DNA of 64,000 nucleotides, taken from positions 1,959,569-2,023,568 of the forward strand of contig NC_044297.2 in NCBI RefSeq assembly GCF_004027225.2. The letters run 5' to 3'. Below, one piece after another: positions 15,928 to 64,000 of the stretch. Source of the stretch: Strigops habroptila. Taxonomy: Eukaryota; Chordata; Aves; Psittaciformes; Psittacidae. The notes under the pieces are model-generated. The model saw only the letters and a list, made by a program, of their open reading frames with translations. It searched no databases and was not told the origin of the DNA. Each line of letters opens with the position of its first letter. The first letter of the stretch is position 1. Made by a program: the position numbers and the translations under genes.

Positions 15928-16000
15928 TTCAAACTGGAAGAGGAGAGGTTTAGATGAGGCATTAGGCAGAAGTTCTTCCCTAAGAGGGTGGTTGGCACAA
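15928..16000 (+). mobile_element. CR1 LINE degraded fragment
   Basis: Similar to the CR1 segment around AGGCAGAAGTTCTTCCCTAA followed by GAGGGTGGTTGGCAC. It is older and without a 3' tail. Confidence 0.6.
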
Positions 16001-19000
16001 AGGACATGGGCACGCTGAGGGACACCAGAGCTGGGGGCAGAGCACAAACCTTGTGTATGTGCAACACCAGCGGTGAGTCCCGAACCATAAATCCCAAAGG
16101 AATGTGTGCAAACACCTTGTGAGGCAGCAAACAGCCAAGTTTTGGCTATTAAAAAGAGAAAGCTTTCATTATAACCTGTCATTCAGTCACCTGAGCTCCA
16201 GGTTCATTTCTAAAGCAACAAATGCCACCAAGAACTCAGCTCCCTGAGCTTCCCCCTTATAGCCTCCAAATGGGGCTTTTCCCAAGCTCAGGGGATGCTC
16301 TGATCCACATGGGGCTGCCCCTTGGGTCACACAGATTGCTGCTGGGGATGGGAAACCATCACCACTCACTGGGTATAAATGGTTTCTCTCGCTGTGGACA
16401 CATGTATATTTGCACACAGAGAAGGAAGAAAACAGTGGTTCGCTGTCATGTTTTGGGGACAGGCTGTTCAGATACAAGTAACAGCTTCACCAACCACCAC
16501 CTTTTCCATCCTTGACAGGTCATTTGTCTCCAAATCCTTCTCTGACAACAACAAAACGCTTATTTTACTTTGCCATAAATTCTTTTCACCATTTTCACCA
16601 GATCATCTCCAGCAGGCTGGGAATAGCCTGGACCAAGCCATCCACATCCCTGCCCAGGCAGGAATAGAGGGAGAATGACTTCAGGATCCAATCTTTAGAG
16701 CTGGGCTATTAAAACCTCCCCAAACCAACCAAAACCTGCCTGATGCTACTGCAGTTACTTCAATCCATTTTTAGCAACTGTGGATCTCTCCAGTTTCCAC
16801 GTGGAGCAGGCAGCTGCAATTGCAATGAAGCCAACAGTGTCACACACACAGAGACACGAGTCTTACCCCAGAAATAGTAACTACCATAAATCCATCCTGT
16901 GTCACATCAAACCCAAAATTCCTAAGTTCTGCCCTGCAGGGTCTTTCCTGGCAATCACTGCATCTGCCCATAGATCCCGTGCTGGCTCCTGGCTGCTGCA
17001 CTGCATTAGACAGCTAAAAACACCTTCAATCCGTGCCCAGTGTGCTTTCCCCATCTGCTGTTGCTGTAGTTACCAGTGCTGGTGATGCCACTCAGTGTAG
17101 GGAGGGTGAGACACTGTAGAAACACAACCTTTCTCTGAGCACACCCTATAAAACCCTCCCAGCAGCTGCTCTGAGCACAGGCAGGACTTGCCCTGGTTTC
17201 CCAGGAGAAGAGGTAACCCTGGAATGAGGCTCCAACAGCAGCAGGGGCTATTCCCACACCTGCAAAGGTGGAAGGTTTCCCTACAGAGGCCATAAACAAT
17301 GGCACGATCGGGTATTACATGGCAATGGTGACAGGCAGACAACCCTTTCTAAAGCCAAGGATGCTCACATTTCACGTATCACCCATGCCCAAAAGCAGAC
17401 TGAAGGAATGCAGACACACTCTATTCCTGCCTGGCATTACTGTGCCAGAGACTAAGAAATAGAAAGGATACTGACACCACCATTCCCAGTCATCTACCAG
17501 CAAGCCCTGCGTGTGCAAAGACCACAGGATCTCACATGCAAGAAGAAATAAGCACTGAGCATCACCTAGTAGCAGCTAAAGCCACACACACACCCAGAGG
17601 CCTCACAGGACAGGAAAGATTTTGCATGGGAATGGAAAGCGGAATCCAGAAATCCCCAGCTTGCTCACAAGTGGAGGTTACCTCATCTGCTGAGTTTTCC
17701 ACTCGCTGTGGTATTTTTGCACGCTGCAGTTTCTCCATCCCTATTAACTCCTCCAGCTCTGGAAGAGGCCCCATGATTTAATGGCTGTGGAGAACTAGAT
17801 AATTCCCTGCTCAGGCTGCAGCATGGTTGGTTCATGGGATGGCGCAAGTTATAGCTGAGAGTTGTAGCTCCAGCCAGGTACACCGGGAAGTGCCTTTGAT
17901 GGAGGGGATGGTCCTTCACTGTCAGGACATGCAACATCTACACTGACCTTGTGGCATGAGAAAACACCTTCCCTGGTGCTCCAGACCTTTCAAAGACACT
18001 TCACTCTCCCCTACCAGCAGGAAGGACCTTTGAAAGCATTTAAATATGACAAGATATTTAAATAATCGTAAGAAGTTTGTCCTGGCAACGAGCTGCAGAC
18101 TGTCAGCCACTGCCTGTGCCCAACAGCGCTTACTCTGCTGGTTTTACAAGCTATTTTATAGCTGTTTCTTCAACAAAGCGCCTTCCACTCTCCAGCATCA
18201 CTTCAAACAAAGAGAGGAGCCTACTATGCTTTGAGTCTCCATCAGCCCCATACAAAAGCCTTATCTGTGGCTCAGAAGGGGCTTTCTGTGCCAGAATTGG
18301 GAAAACCAGAAATGCCTTTCCCTGCCAACATGGAATTCCTCCCTCCAGAGCCAGAGGGGGCTTTGGAAGAACAATCAGAGTTCACTGCGCAGACCCCAGG
18401 AAGCACAGTTGCTGTGGAGAGGGGCTGCTCATGGACCTGTGAGCTGGGGCAGGTCCTGCTGACCCCGCTCCAGCCAGAGGCACAAAGCCTGGGAGAGAAC
18501 AGCCTCAGCACAAACCCCAAAGGAATTGCTGGGAACCAGCCAGGACTCACCATTTTGGCTTCTCCCAGTTGCTGCCGGCACCATCCCGGTCTCCTGCACA
18601 TCCCTGCTCTGTGGGCAAGCTGATTCCTGTCACCAACTGCTCCAACATCACCCCACAGAGCCTCAAAGCCATTATCTCCTCCCTCCCAGCCTAGACCTGC
18701 TCTCAGGTGGGGCCTGTTGATGGCCATCAGGAGCCAGCCCAGGATAGGGGGTGGCTACATCCACATGGCCATTCTATGGAGCAACTTGGCTCCAAAACAG
18801 CATCCCTTCCTGTGCCCTGGCACATTATGGTGATGAAGTGTGCCACGGTGGGAGCACAATGTGGTGCCATGAGCTGGGAACAGGCTCATGGAGCCAAGAG
18901 GTGTGGGGCTGGCGGCTGGCTGAAGGGCAGACAAACCTGCAGGGTCTCACTATAGGGGTTTTCTCAGGTGTTTTCCTTAAAGGAGTGATGGGTTCTGTGT

Positions 19001-19742
19001 GCTCTGAAGGATCCAGAGCTACCATCAAGGCTTGGTGGGTTTGCATCATCTCTTCAGAGCCCGGGCTATGCCGAGGTTTAACCTTGCAATTTTTTCCACC
19101 TAAACCCCCGAGAAAAGCAACTGTGATTTTCTTTGATAGCCTCCATTTAAAAAGCACATTTAATCCGAGCGGGACCTGCTGCGTCCTGTGGCTTCCCTCT
19201 ACATCTATGAGATACAAGTTTGGTTTCAATCAACCACAGCAAGCAAAATCCAGGCTGAGCCTAGACCTGAGGAAAGAGCTGGCTCCTGTTTCCCAAGGAA
19301 GCTGACAGCCTGGGCTTGCATGCTTTGCTGGGAAAGGGCAGGGAATTGAGGCTGAACTTTTTCGTGCTCCGTTAATCTTCTTTGTAGAATAAGATATTGC
19401 AACCATATCATGAGTTAGCAATAGTTAAGCAGAGAAAGGACTCTTTCAAGCGTGAGAGGCAACGTGCTGAGCTCCTTGTAGCTGTTGTTGTGCTCTGTTA
19501 TAGGTGGTGAGTTAGCTGTGTGAATGAGGAGTTACCCCGCACTTAGAGATGAGGCTCTGGGTGACAGTGAGGAGCAGAGGCTGAGGCTGTGTCACATCCC
19601 AGTGGAAACAGCTCCCGTGCCAGGCAGAAGGGCTCTGGGATGCTGGGAAGCACATCACCACGCTGCAGTTCTCCTGCCTCCTGCTTCGTTCCCTTTGCCC
19701 AGGCAATGAACCACAGGGAGACCAACACAAATTGGTGTAGTT

Positions 19743-19748
19743 CTTTAA
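19743..19748 (-). terminator. ANTXR1: Candidate distal polyadenylation signal, ANTXR1
   Basis: TTTAAT on the plus strand reads ATTAAA in ANTXR1 sense. It is followed by an ACACCA cleavage-like site and a GT-rich TTTGTGTTGGT element. Its downstream element is better than that of the 20227 site. Confidence 0.5.
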
Positions 19749-20226
19749 TAGTAACATCAAGGTCAGCAAGAGTAATGACTGAATTTAACAAATGACACAT
19801 GCAACAAACAGAGGGAGTAGGACATCATTGCACAGCGCTGGCTGAACCCACAAACTGTGATTCCACACCACAGCAGAGGCTTGTTTCTCCTCCTTTGCTG
19901 CACCAGCACCACATAAAGGCCATGTCACCAATTGGTTACCCTCAGACCTTGCCAGAAGCCAGGCATTCCTCCCCTTTCCCCGGTGATCCTTCACACACCA
20001 AGGAGCAGAGGGTGAATTCAGAGGCCTGCACAGTTCACGTGGGTGAACACATTGAAATGCAGCCAGCAACAATCTGGAGCATTTTAGCCATTAAAAACCA
20101 TGCTCTGAATCTGTCAAATGCAGCTGCTGAGTCCTTTGAGGCTGCAGGACACCGCCAGGAAGGTTTGCACGAAGGAGAAACAACGCAGTAATCAAAGGGA
20201 TGTCTCCAGAGCAAATGAAACAAGGG

Positions 20227-20232
20227 TTTATT
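20227..20232 (-). terminator. ANTXR1: Candidate polyadenylation signal, ANTXR1
   Basis: TTTATT on the plus strand reads AATAAA in ANTXR1 sense. It is followed by CCCTTGTTTC and further T-rich sequence, as expected for a downstream element. Confidence 0.5.
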
Positions 20233-21856
20233 TAATGCCATCAGACGTCTGTTTAGGGCTGTCTAGACCAGCCCGTGGAGGAGCATGTGTGAGTAGTGAA
20301 CAGGGAAGCCCTGGGAGATTGGGAGCAGATGTGGTGCCACTCAGCTCCCTTTGATCTATAGGGAATGTTTACTTAAGAAGTGGCTAGTGAGAACTGATAG
20401 CCTGGGTAATGTGTTTCTAGGAAGGTTTTATAGACAGAGAATACATAGGTACCATAGGGCAGTGTATGGCACACCAGCTAGTTCAACCTCGGTTACACAG
20501 CATTAATTGTCACTGGAGGCTGATTTAAAGTCAGGACCAAGTTTTCAGTCTTGATCACCTTATGTTTATCTCTAAATTAACCCCTAAATTGATCTTTCGG
20601 GACCAGCATAGAAGGAATATGATCTTTAAAAGCACACGCAGTACTTTTGGGAAGCCTTTTTAGCAGCCACATTGAGGTTGATCCTAAATACAAGACCAGG
20701 GACCACCAAATGTGCTCCTATCTTGTCTGAGAACATTAGAAAGGATGCACCAAAAGCGGTTCACTGGCAGCAGGTTGGGTGCTCTGCTTTGGTGTCCATG
20801 CTCTGGCCATATCCCACCCTGGATCCATGTGGAAAAGCAATGCCAATGGATCAAGGGTGTGTGTAGGCAGGAGCTGTAGTGCTTCAGTTAATGCTATGTA
20901 ACACAGGTATTCGTCACTACAGGAAATATTTGTACATTGATAAAAAAAAGCAATACAACCGTAAAGAACAAAATACAACAAGCACAGCTTGATACAATAA
21001 CGTGCCATGAAATGTCATTGGCTTTATAATAATTTACTACAACTTGAACAATGGTCTTTTATCCACACTGGATAGGAAATGCTTCCATCTAACATATGGT
21101 AAGCATGCAGTAACAATATGTACAACAAAGAATTTGGAGTTTGGTTTTTCATTGTGAACTGGGTGATGTGAAAATGATGATTTTCCTGGCCTGATCTAGG
21201 TTTGATTTTGCTTCTTTAATACTGTAGGGGCTTTTTTCCCTTTAGTTTGGGGAAAATGAAGATTTCTATATACATCTGCAAGAAGTGAGCCTTAGTCATG
21301 GACATACACTGCTATGGGGGCTTCCCTCAGCAGTAGGTTTAGATTTATTAGCAAAATGACCCTTAAACCTAATAAAATCTCAATGCCACCCTATTGAAAA
21401 TCAATTTCCTTCCCAAGCTCTCTTGAAACATGAGGATCTGTTAAGAGAAGTATCTATTGATCCTTATTACACCATTCCCAGTTTTTACCCCTTTCTTTCT
21501 GAAACCAAATCAGCTATTGAACTAGATCCCATCCATCACAAGAGGGAGTCCAACCAGACGTGTGTCAGGGTGTTTAAAGCTTCCCACTCCCACCTGCCAA
21601 GCACAAAGTTGACTTGTTGAACTACCTATGGCCTGTAGCTGATACATCTGACAATGGCGAGTAGCAGAAGTGTTGGGTTTGCTCCTGATTGGGGCTGCTC
21701 TGTGCTGCCTGCAGACAGAACAGTGTTGGGGGTGAAATAAGCAGCCTTTCTGCACAACAGCCAGGCTTGGCTGGAGGTTGTGTCTTCAGATCCATCGTGA
21801 CGGATGTACATATCCCATCTGATAGATGCCATGACCTAGCGGTGGGGAAGGCTGGT

Positions 21857-21880
21857 GAATGACTCCGAGTGACTCCGAGT
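21857..21880. repeat. 10-bp tandem duplication
   Basis: GACTCCGAGT occurs twice in direct succession in the predicted ANTXR1 3' UTR; a small local duplication. Confidence 0.7.
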
Positions 21881-21978
21881 CTCACAGTAAGGGTTCATTC
21901 ACAAATGTCCTTACCAGAAGGGTCCCAGGTCAAGTCTTCGCTGAGTCTTTTTTGTCTCTTCCCTTTCTTCCTTGAGCA

Positions 21979-22010
21979 TTTTTTTCCCTTTTTTCCTTTT
22001 TTTTTTTTTT
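21979..22010 (-). repeat. A-rich block in ANTXR1 3' UTR sense
   Basis: The plus strand is T-rich with a run of 14 T at 21997-22010. It gives an A14 stretch in the predicted ANTXR1 transcript. Confidence 0.85.
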
Positions 22011-23706
22011 GCTACAAAAGCTAGAATTCCTATTTCCAACAGCACTGAAGGAAGTACTTGGCAAAGCATTTCTTTGACTGGTACAAAAATATATGCTTAT
22101 GAGAACCCTTGGACATTCATAGAACTGCAGCTACAAGGTGGGTTACCTCTTAGGACTTTGCAACTTCCAGAGAAAGAGTCATCTTGTGAGAACTGATCCT
22201 GACAGTCAACTGGGAGCCAGAGCTCTGGCTCAAGTGCTGAGTGATCTCACCTACTTCTATTTGTCACAAAGGCGGGCGCTCAGAAGGTTTTGCTATAGGA
22301 GAACAGCTACGTGTGTGTGCAACGTTGTGGAATATGGTGGGGGTCCCGTGAAGGCGAGGAGAAAGCATGGAGAAATGCAGCCAGTGCATTTCTTGGAAGA
22401 CTGATTCCCATCTTGCATGTCCGGTGGGTTGAGTTTTGCCTTAGGCAACCGCTGCTACTAGAAGTGATGTTGTTGAGAGCTGACAAGAGGGAGGAAGCAC
22501 ACTGCCTCCCCTTCACTACGAGTTTGGAAGGCATCTGCTACTTATTGAGGAAAGGAAAACAAAATATAACAATCCACGTGGAAACATTTCTAGGGTGAAA
22601 GGATGCAATTTACAGGAAAACCAAACGCATCAGTGGTAACCCTTTCACACTGACAGCAACAAGGAGCCCGAGCAGACTGGGTGTAGGGAAATGGATACAC
22701 CTCTGCTTATATCCAGAAACTTTCCTTTTAAAATGGAAACCAGCATTGAATGACACTGCTGAATGGCAGAGCTGTTAACTCAATAGACATTATTAGTCTA
22801 AACTGAATGCAAAGACTCTTCTGCCAACCATACCTTTCCCAGATTCCCTTCCTCAATTGCCAGGCACTCCTCTGTCCCACTGGGAGCACTGAAGGCTGAC
22901 CTGTTGCCAATTACTCCTTGTCCTCAGGGCATGGGCTCCAAGCCTTGTGCCATTCTGTCTGGTTTATTTTCCATGTAATTTCCTAGTGGCACTCCATTCT
23001 CATTCACCTGCACTTCCACATACCAACATACGCAAATCCAGACCTCAGAGACCTATCCCTTCTCTTGTCCAGACCTTCCAAGATGACACCACCTTCCCTT
23101 CTCCAATTCGTGGTCCATGGGAACAGTTCTCTTTGGATTTACCAGGTTTCTGTACTTGCAGACCTGCTGTTGTCATCACTTGCTTGGCAGCTGGAATGTA
23201 AGTGTGATGTGATCAGATTCCTCTCATACCTTGAGTCTTGTCCCATGACGTTTGTGCAGTGCTCTCCAGGTAGCTAGCTGGGATGTCTGCGCTTGGAAGA
23301 GTCTCTTGCAGTTCTTCCCTGGGGAGAATTGCCTTTCTGGAGAGCTTGCTCTAGTTATTCATTCCTTTTTGTTTCCGAAATATCCTGGAATCGCCATGGT
23401 AAGGCAAAGGGAAGTGTTGGGGACAAAGAAGGGGGAGAGCCTTGCTGAAATGGAACTGGAGTTACTTGCCTTGTTCCTGCAGTCTCTTGGCTGCTCTTGC
23501 TTTGATAGTTTGGTGGCACTGATGCACAGGGGATTTGAACAATAAGAGAGGTCTAAAGGACAAAGACAACCACGAAGTCACCCGTTCCAAACCCAATCCA
23601 GCTTCCTCCACCCCCCTCCCGCCCCCCGCCAATGGATGTGGTACAGTACTGCTGAAAAAGCCCCTCGGATGCTTGTGGTAGTGATGGGAACAAGGCTGAA
23701 CACCCC

Positions 23707-62311
<38,605 letters not shown>

Positions 62312-63296
62312 CTGGAAGAGAAACACAGAGATTGCGTGAGCAGCACTAACACAGAACTCCCCTCCAAGCATCCTGTGCATCCTGCTTCCAGGCAAGTACG
62401 TGTCTCAGAGGTCACTGCCATACTCCATTTATCTTTCAGGCCAAATGCAGTTTTCCTCCTTCCTCAGACATCCAAATGTGGCACCCACTCCCCATTGAAA
62501 AGAGGCTGAGCGCTCTAGTTCACTGCCCAGAGAGTCACAGGTTTTATCTTGATCTTCTGAACCTCACACTTATGTCAGTTCAGGTCAAAATTACTGTAAC
62601 ATTCCTCAGAGTGTTGTGAAGACTGAAAGAGATTTATAAGAGAGCTCACACCACAGTGTTTCATTGCAGTTCAAGCATTCTCCTTTCTCTGCAATCCTGT
62701 TCCCCTCTTGCAGTAGACATTCAAAGCAACGCTAGACTTCGCTCCAGACAGAAAGCGTGATGTGAGCTGTCCCTGGGCCCACAGCTCAGGTCATCCTGCT
62801 CCTCTGAGCAGTGCTGAGTCAGGCTAGCTCTGCCACGAGCCCTTCAAGGGGATTGAACGCACACCCCATCACACAAAAGACAGGGGTTTTCACATCACAA
62901 ACCATTAAATCTAGAAGATCATTTCCTCTCTAAGTGGGATACTTCCCCATTTAAAAAGGCATTTGCAGCTCTCTGACACCAGCTAACGTCACAAACTGCT
63001 GCACGAGCCAGCTCCATACAGCAATCAAACCCCTGTGTTTGTTATTTCTTCACCCAAACCAGATGTTCTTGGTTCACATGCCAACTTCCCTGTGCTACTC
63101 CTACCCAACCTCATCCTCCTCCAAGCTAAGCTAAGCAAGCAGACAGTCCTGACTTATGTCTGTTGGAGATGGTCTTGATGTGAGAGCCAGACATGTAAAA
63201 CCCCCACCCAAGTTTCAAGATCCCAATGTGCCAGATTAAGGACACATTCAAGAGCAGACTGACCTGGAGGATGGGAAACCTGGGTGCCTGCATAAG

Positions 63297-63352
63297 TCAT
63301 AGAATCATAGAATGTTTAGGGTTGGAAAGGACCTAAGACCATTTAGTTCCAA
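63297..63352 (-). mobile_element. CR1 LINE 3' stub
   Basis: Starts with ATCATAGAATCATAGAAT-like tail units and about 40 bp of the terminal sequence, then leaves similarity. Confidence 0.75.
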
Positions 63353-63984
63353 GTCACTGCAATTCAGTGGCCAGATGCTCTCCCATCATGCCATAATGAA
63401 AAGTGTAATGGAAAAAAACCCAATCTGGTTGAAAGCATCTTCCGAACTCTTTTCTGGTGTAGAAAGAATTTCTGGAGACTTGGATCAAGACAACCTGATC
63501 TTTGCACTTGGAAACAACAGATGTAGTCCACACAGGAGAAGAAATCACCCAAGACATCTCTGGTAATGGAACGTGGACCCCAGCATGAAATTAAAGCTCA
63601 TTGAGAAGACAGCTGTACATGTGGTGCTGTTTCTCCAGGCAGACAACATGAAGCCACATCCATCATCTGCAAAATGGAACCTGCTGAGATTCAACTCTCC
63701 AGCAAATAGCTGAATATCTTCAGATGGCAAACCCTCACCACCCCCCAAATAATTCTAAGTGGACTCATTCCTTTTCTCACATTTGAATAATCATAAAAAT
63801 ATTTTAGACAAATCCAAACTGCATTTGCTGGGATCAGCCACAGCTACAAAGCATCAAACCATGAGCTTTAATCAGGAGCTGTAAATTGTATGATCATCTA
63901 CTCAGTGGTGTAAACAGGGCTTTGAGGAAACCAGAGCGAGTCATACCAGGACAAAGCATGTGAAACACAATAAATCCCACTATA

Positions 63985-64000
63985 ATCATAGAATCACAGA
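63985..64000 (-). mobile_element. Probable CR1 3' tail cut by window end
   Basis: ATCATAGAATCACAGA at the right edge looks like a CR1 tail whose body would lie outside the window. Confidence 0.6.

Larger units (their letters stand above)
9144..19730. other. Intergenic region between convergent GFPT1 and ANTXR1
   Basis: About 10.6 kb with no gene that I can support. It contains CR1 pieces at 12145-12280, 13328-13758, 14810-15505 and 15928-16000. There is a GC- and CpG-richer patch near 11800-11930 and a small tandem repeat at about 12635-12660. Open frames up to about 180 codons occur on both strands, but they overlap each other, lack recognisable domains and look like chance frames or CR1 remnants. 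Confidence 0.7.
19731..23706 (-). other. ANTXR1: ANTXR1 3' UTR (predicted)
   Basis: On the minus strand, 3.5-4 kb follow the TAA at 23707 with no CR1 or coding exon. Candidate signals are AATAAA (minus strand) at 20227-20232 and ATTAAA at 19743-19748. The 20.5-21.4 kb part is AT-rich. An A-rich block in the transcript lies at 21979-22010. The length is typical of ANTXR1 transcripts, but the exact end is inferred. Confidence 0.65.
62312..64000 (-). other. ANTXR1: ANTXR1 intron upstream of transmembrane exon (partial)
   Basis: Unique sequence with one CR1 stub at 63297-63352 and a CR1 3' end entering at 63985. I looked for the preceding extracellular-domain exon and did not find it, so it should lie beyond the right edge. 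Confidence 0.8.

Overview
This is vertebrate nuclear DNA, almost certainly from a bird. It carries many 5'-truncated CR1 LINEs whose 3' ends carry the typical ATTCTATGAT-like tail, and short exons separated by introns with GT/AG borders. There is no sign of bacterial gene organisation. The species cannot be fixed from the sequence. Most CR1 copies differ from the chicken consensus I know, so a neoavian bird is my guess.

The window holds the 3' halves of two convergent genes. At the left, on the + strand, are the last five coding exons of GFPT1 (2,542-5,084; glutamine:fructose-6-phosphate aminotransferase 1, the first step of the hexosamine pathway), then a long 3' UTR ending near 9,140. At the right, on the - strand, are the last six coding exons of ANTXR1 (62,311 down to 23,707; the TEM8 cell-surface collagen receptor). 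They run from the transmembrane exon to the proline-rich C-terminus, followed by a 3' UTR of about 3.5-4 kb ending near 20,210 or 19,730. One of these exons (37,757-37,837) has no start codon of its own and was found by reading the intron. All splice phases join without breaking frame. The 5' parts of both genes lie outside the window.

Layout: 1-2,541 GFPT1 intron with two CR1 copies; 2,542-5,084 GFPT1 exons; 5,085-about 9,143 GFPT1 3' UTR; about 9,150-19,730 intergenic, with four CR1 pieces and no gene I can support; about 19,730-23,706 ANTXR1 3' UTR; 23,707-64,000 ANTXR1 exons and large introns with 21 CR1 pieces and several microsatellites. CR1 makes up roughly 12% of the window by my coordinates. 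It is absent from 1,126-12,144 and 16,001-25,697, the stretches that hold the two 3' UTRs.

I see no clearly new biological system. The observations most worth a second look are: the mosaic structure of the CR1 copies (tail, middle and body modules combined in several ways); an ANTXR1 tail exon with a weak splice donor flanked closely by inverted CR1 copies; a purine mirror repeat able to form triplex DNA; and a 27-bp in-frame duplication in the ANTXR1 proline-rich tail, on a strand rich in G-tracts.
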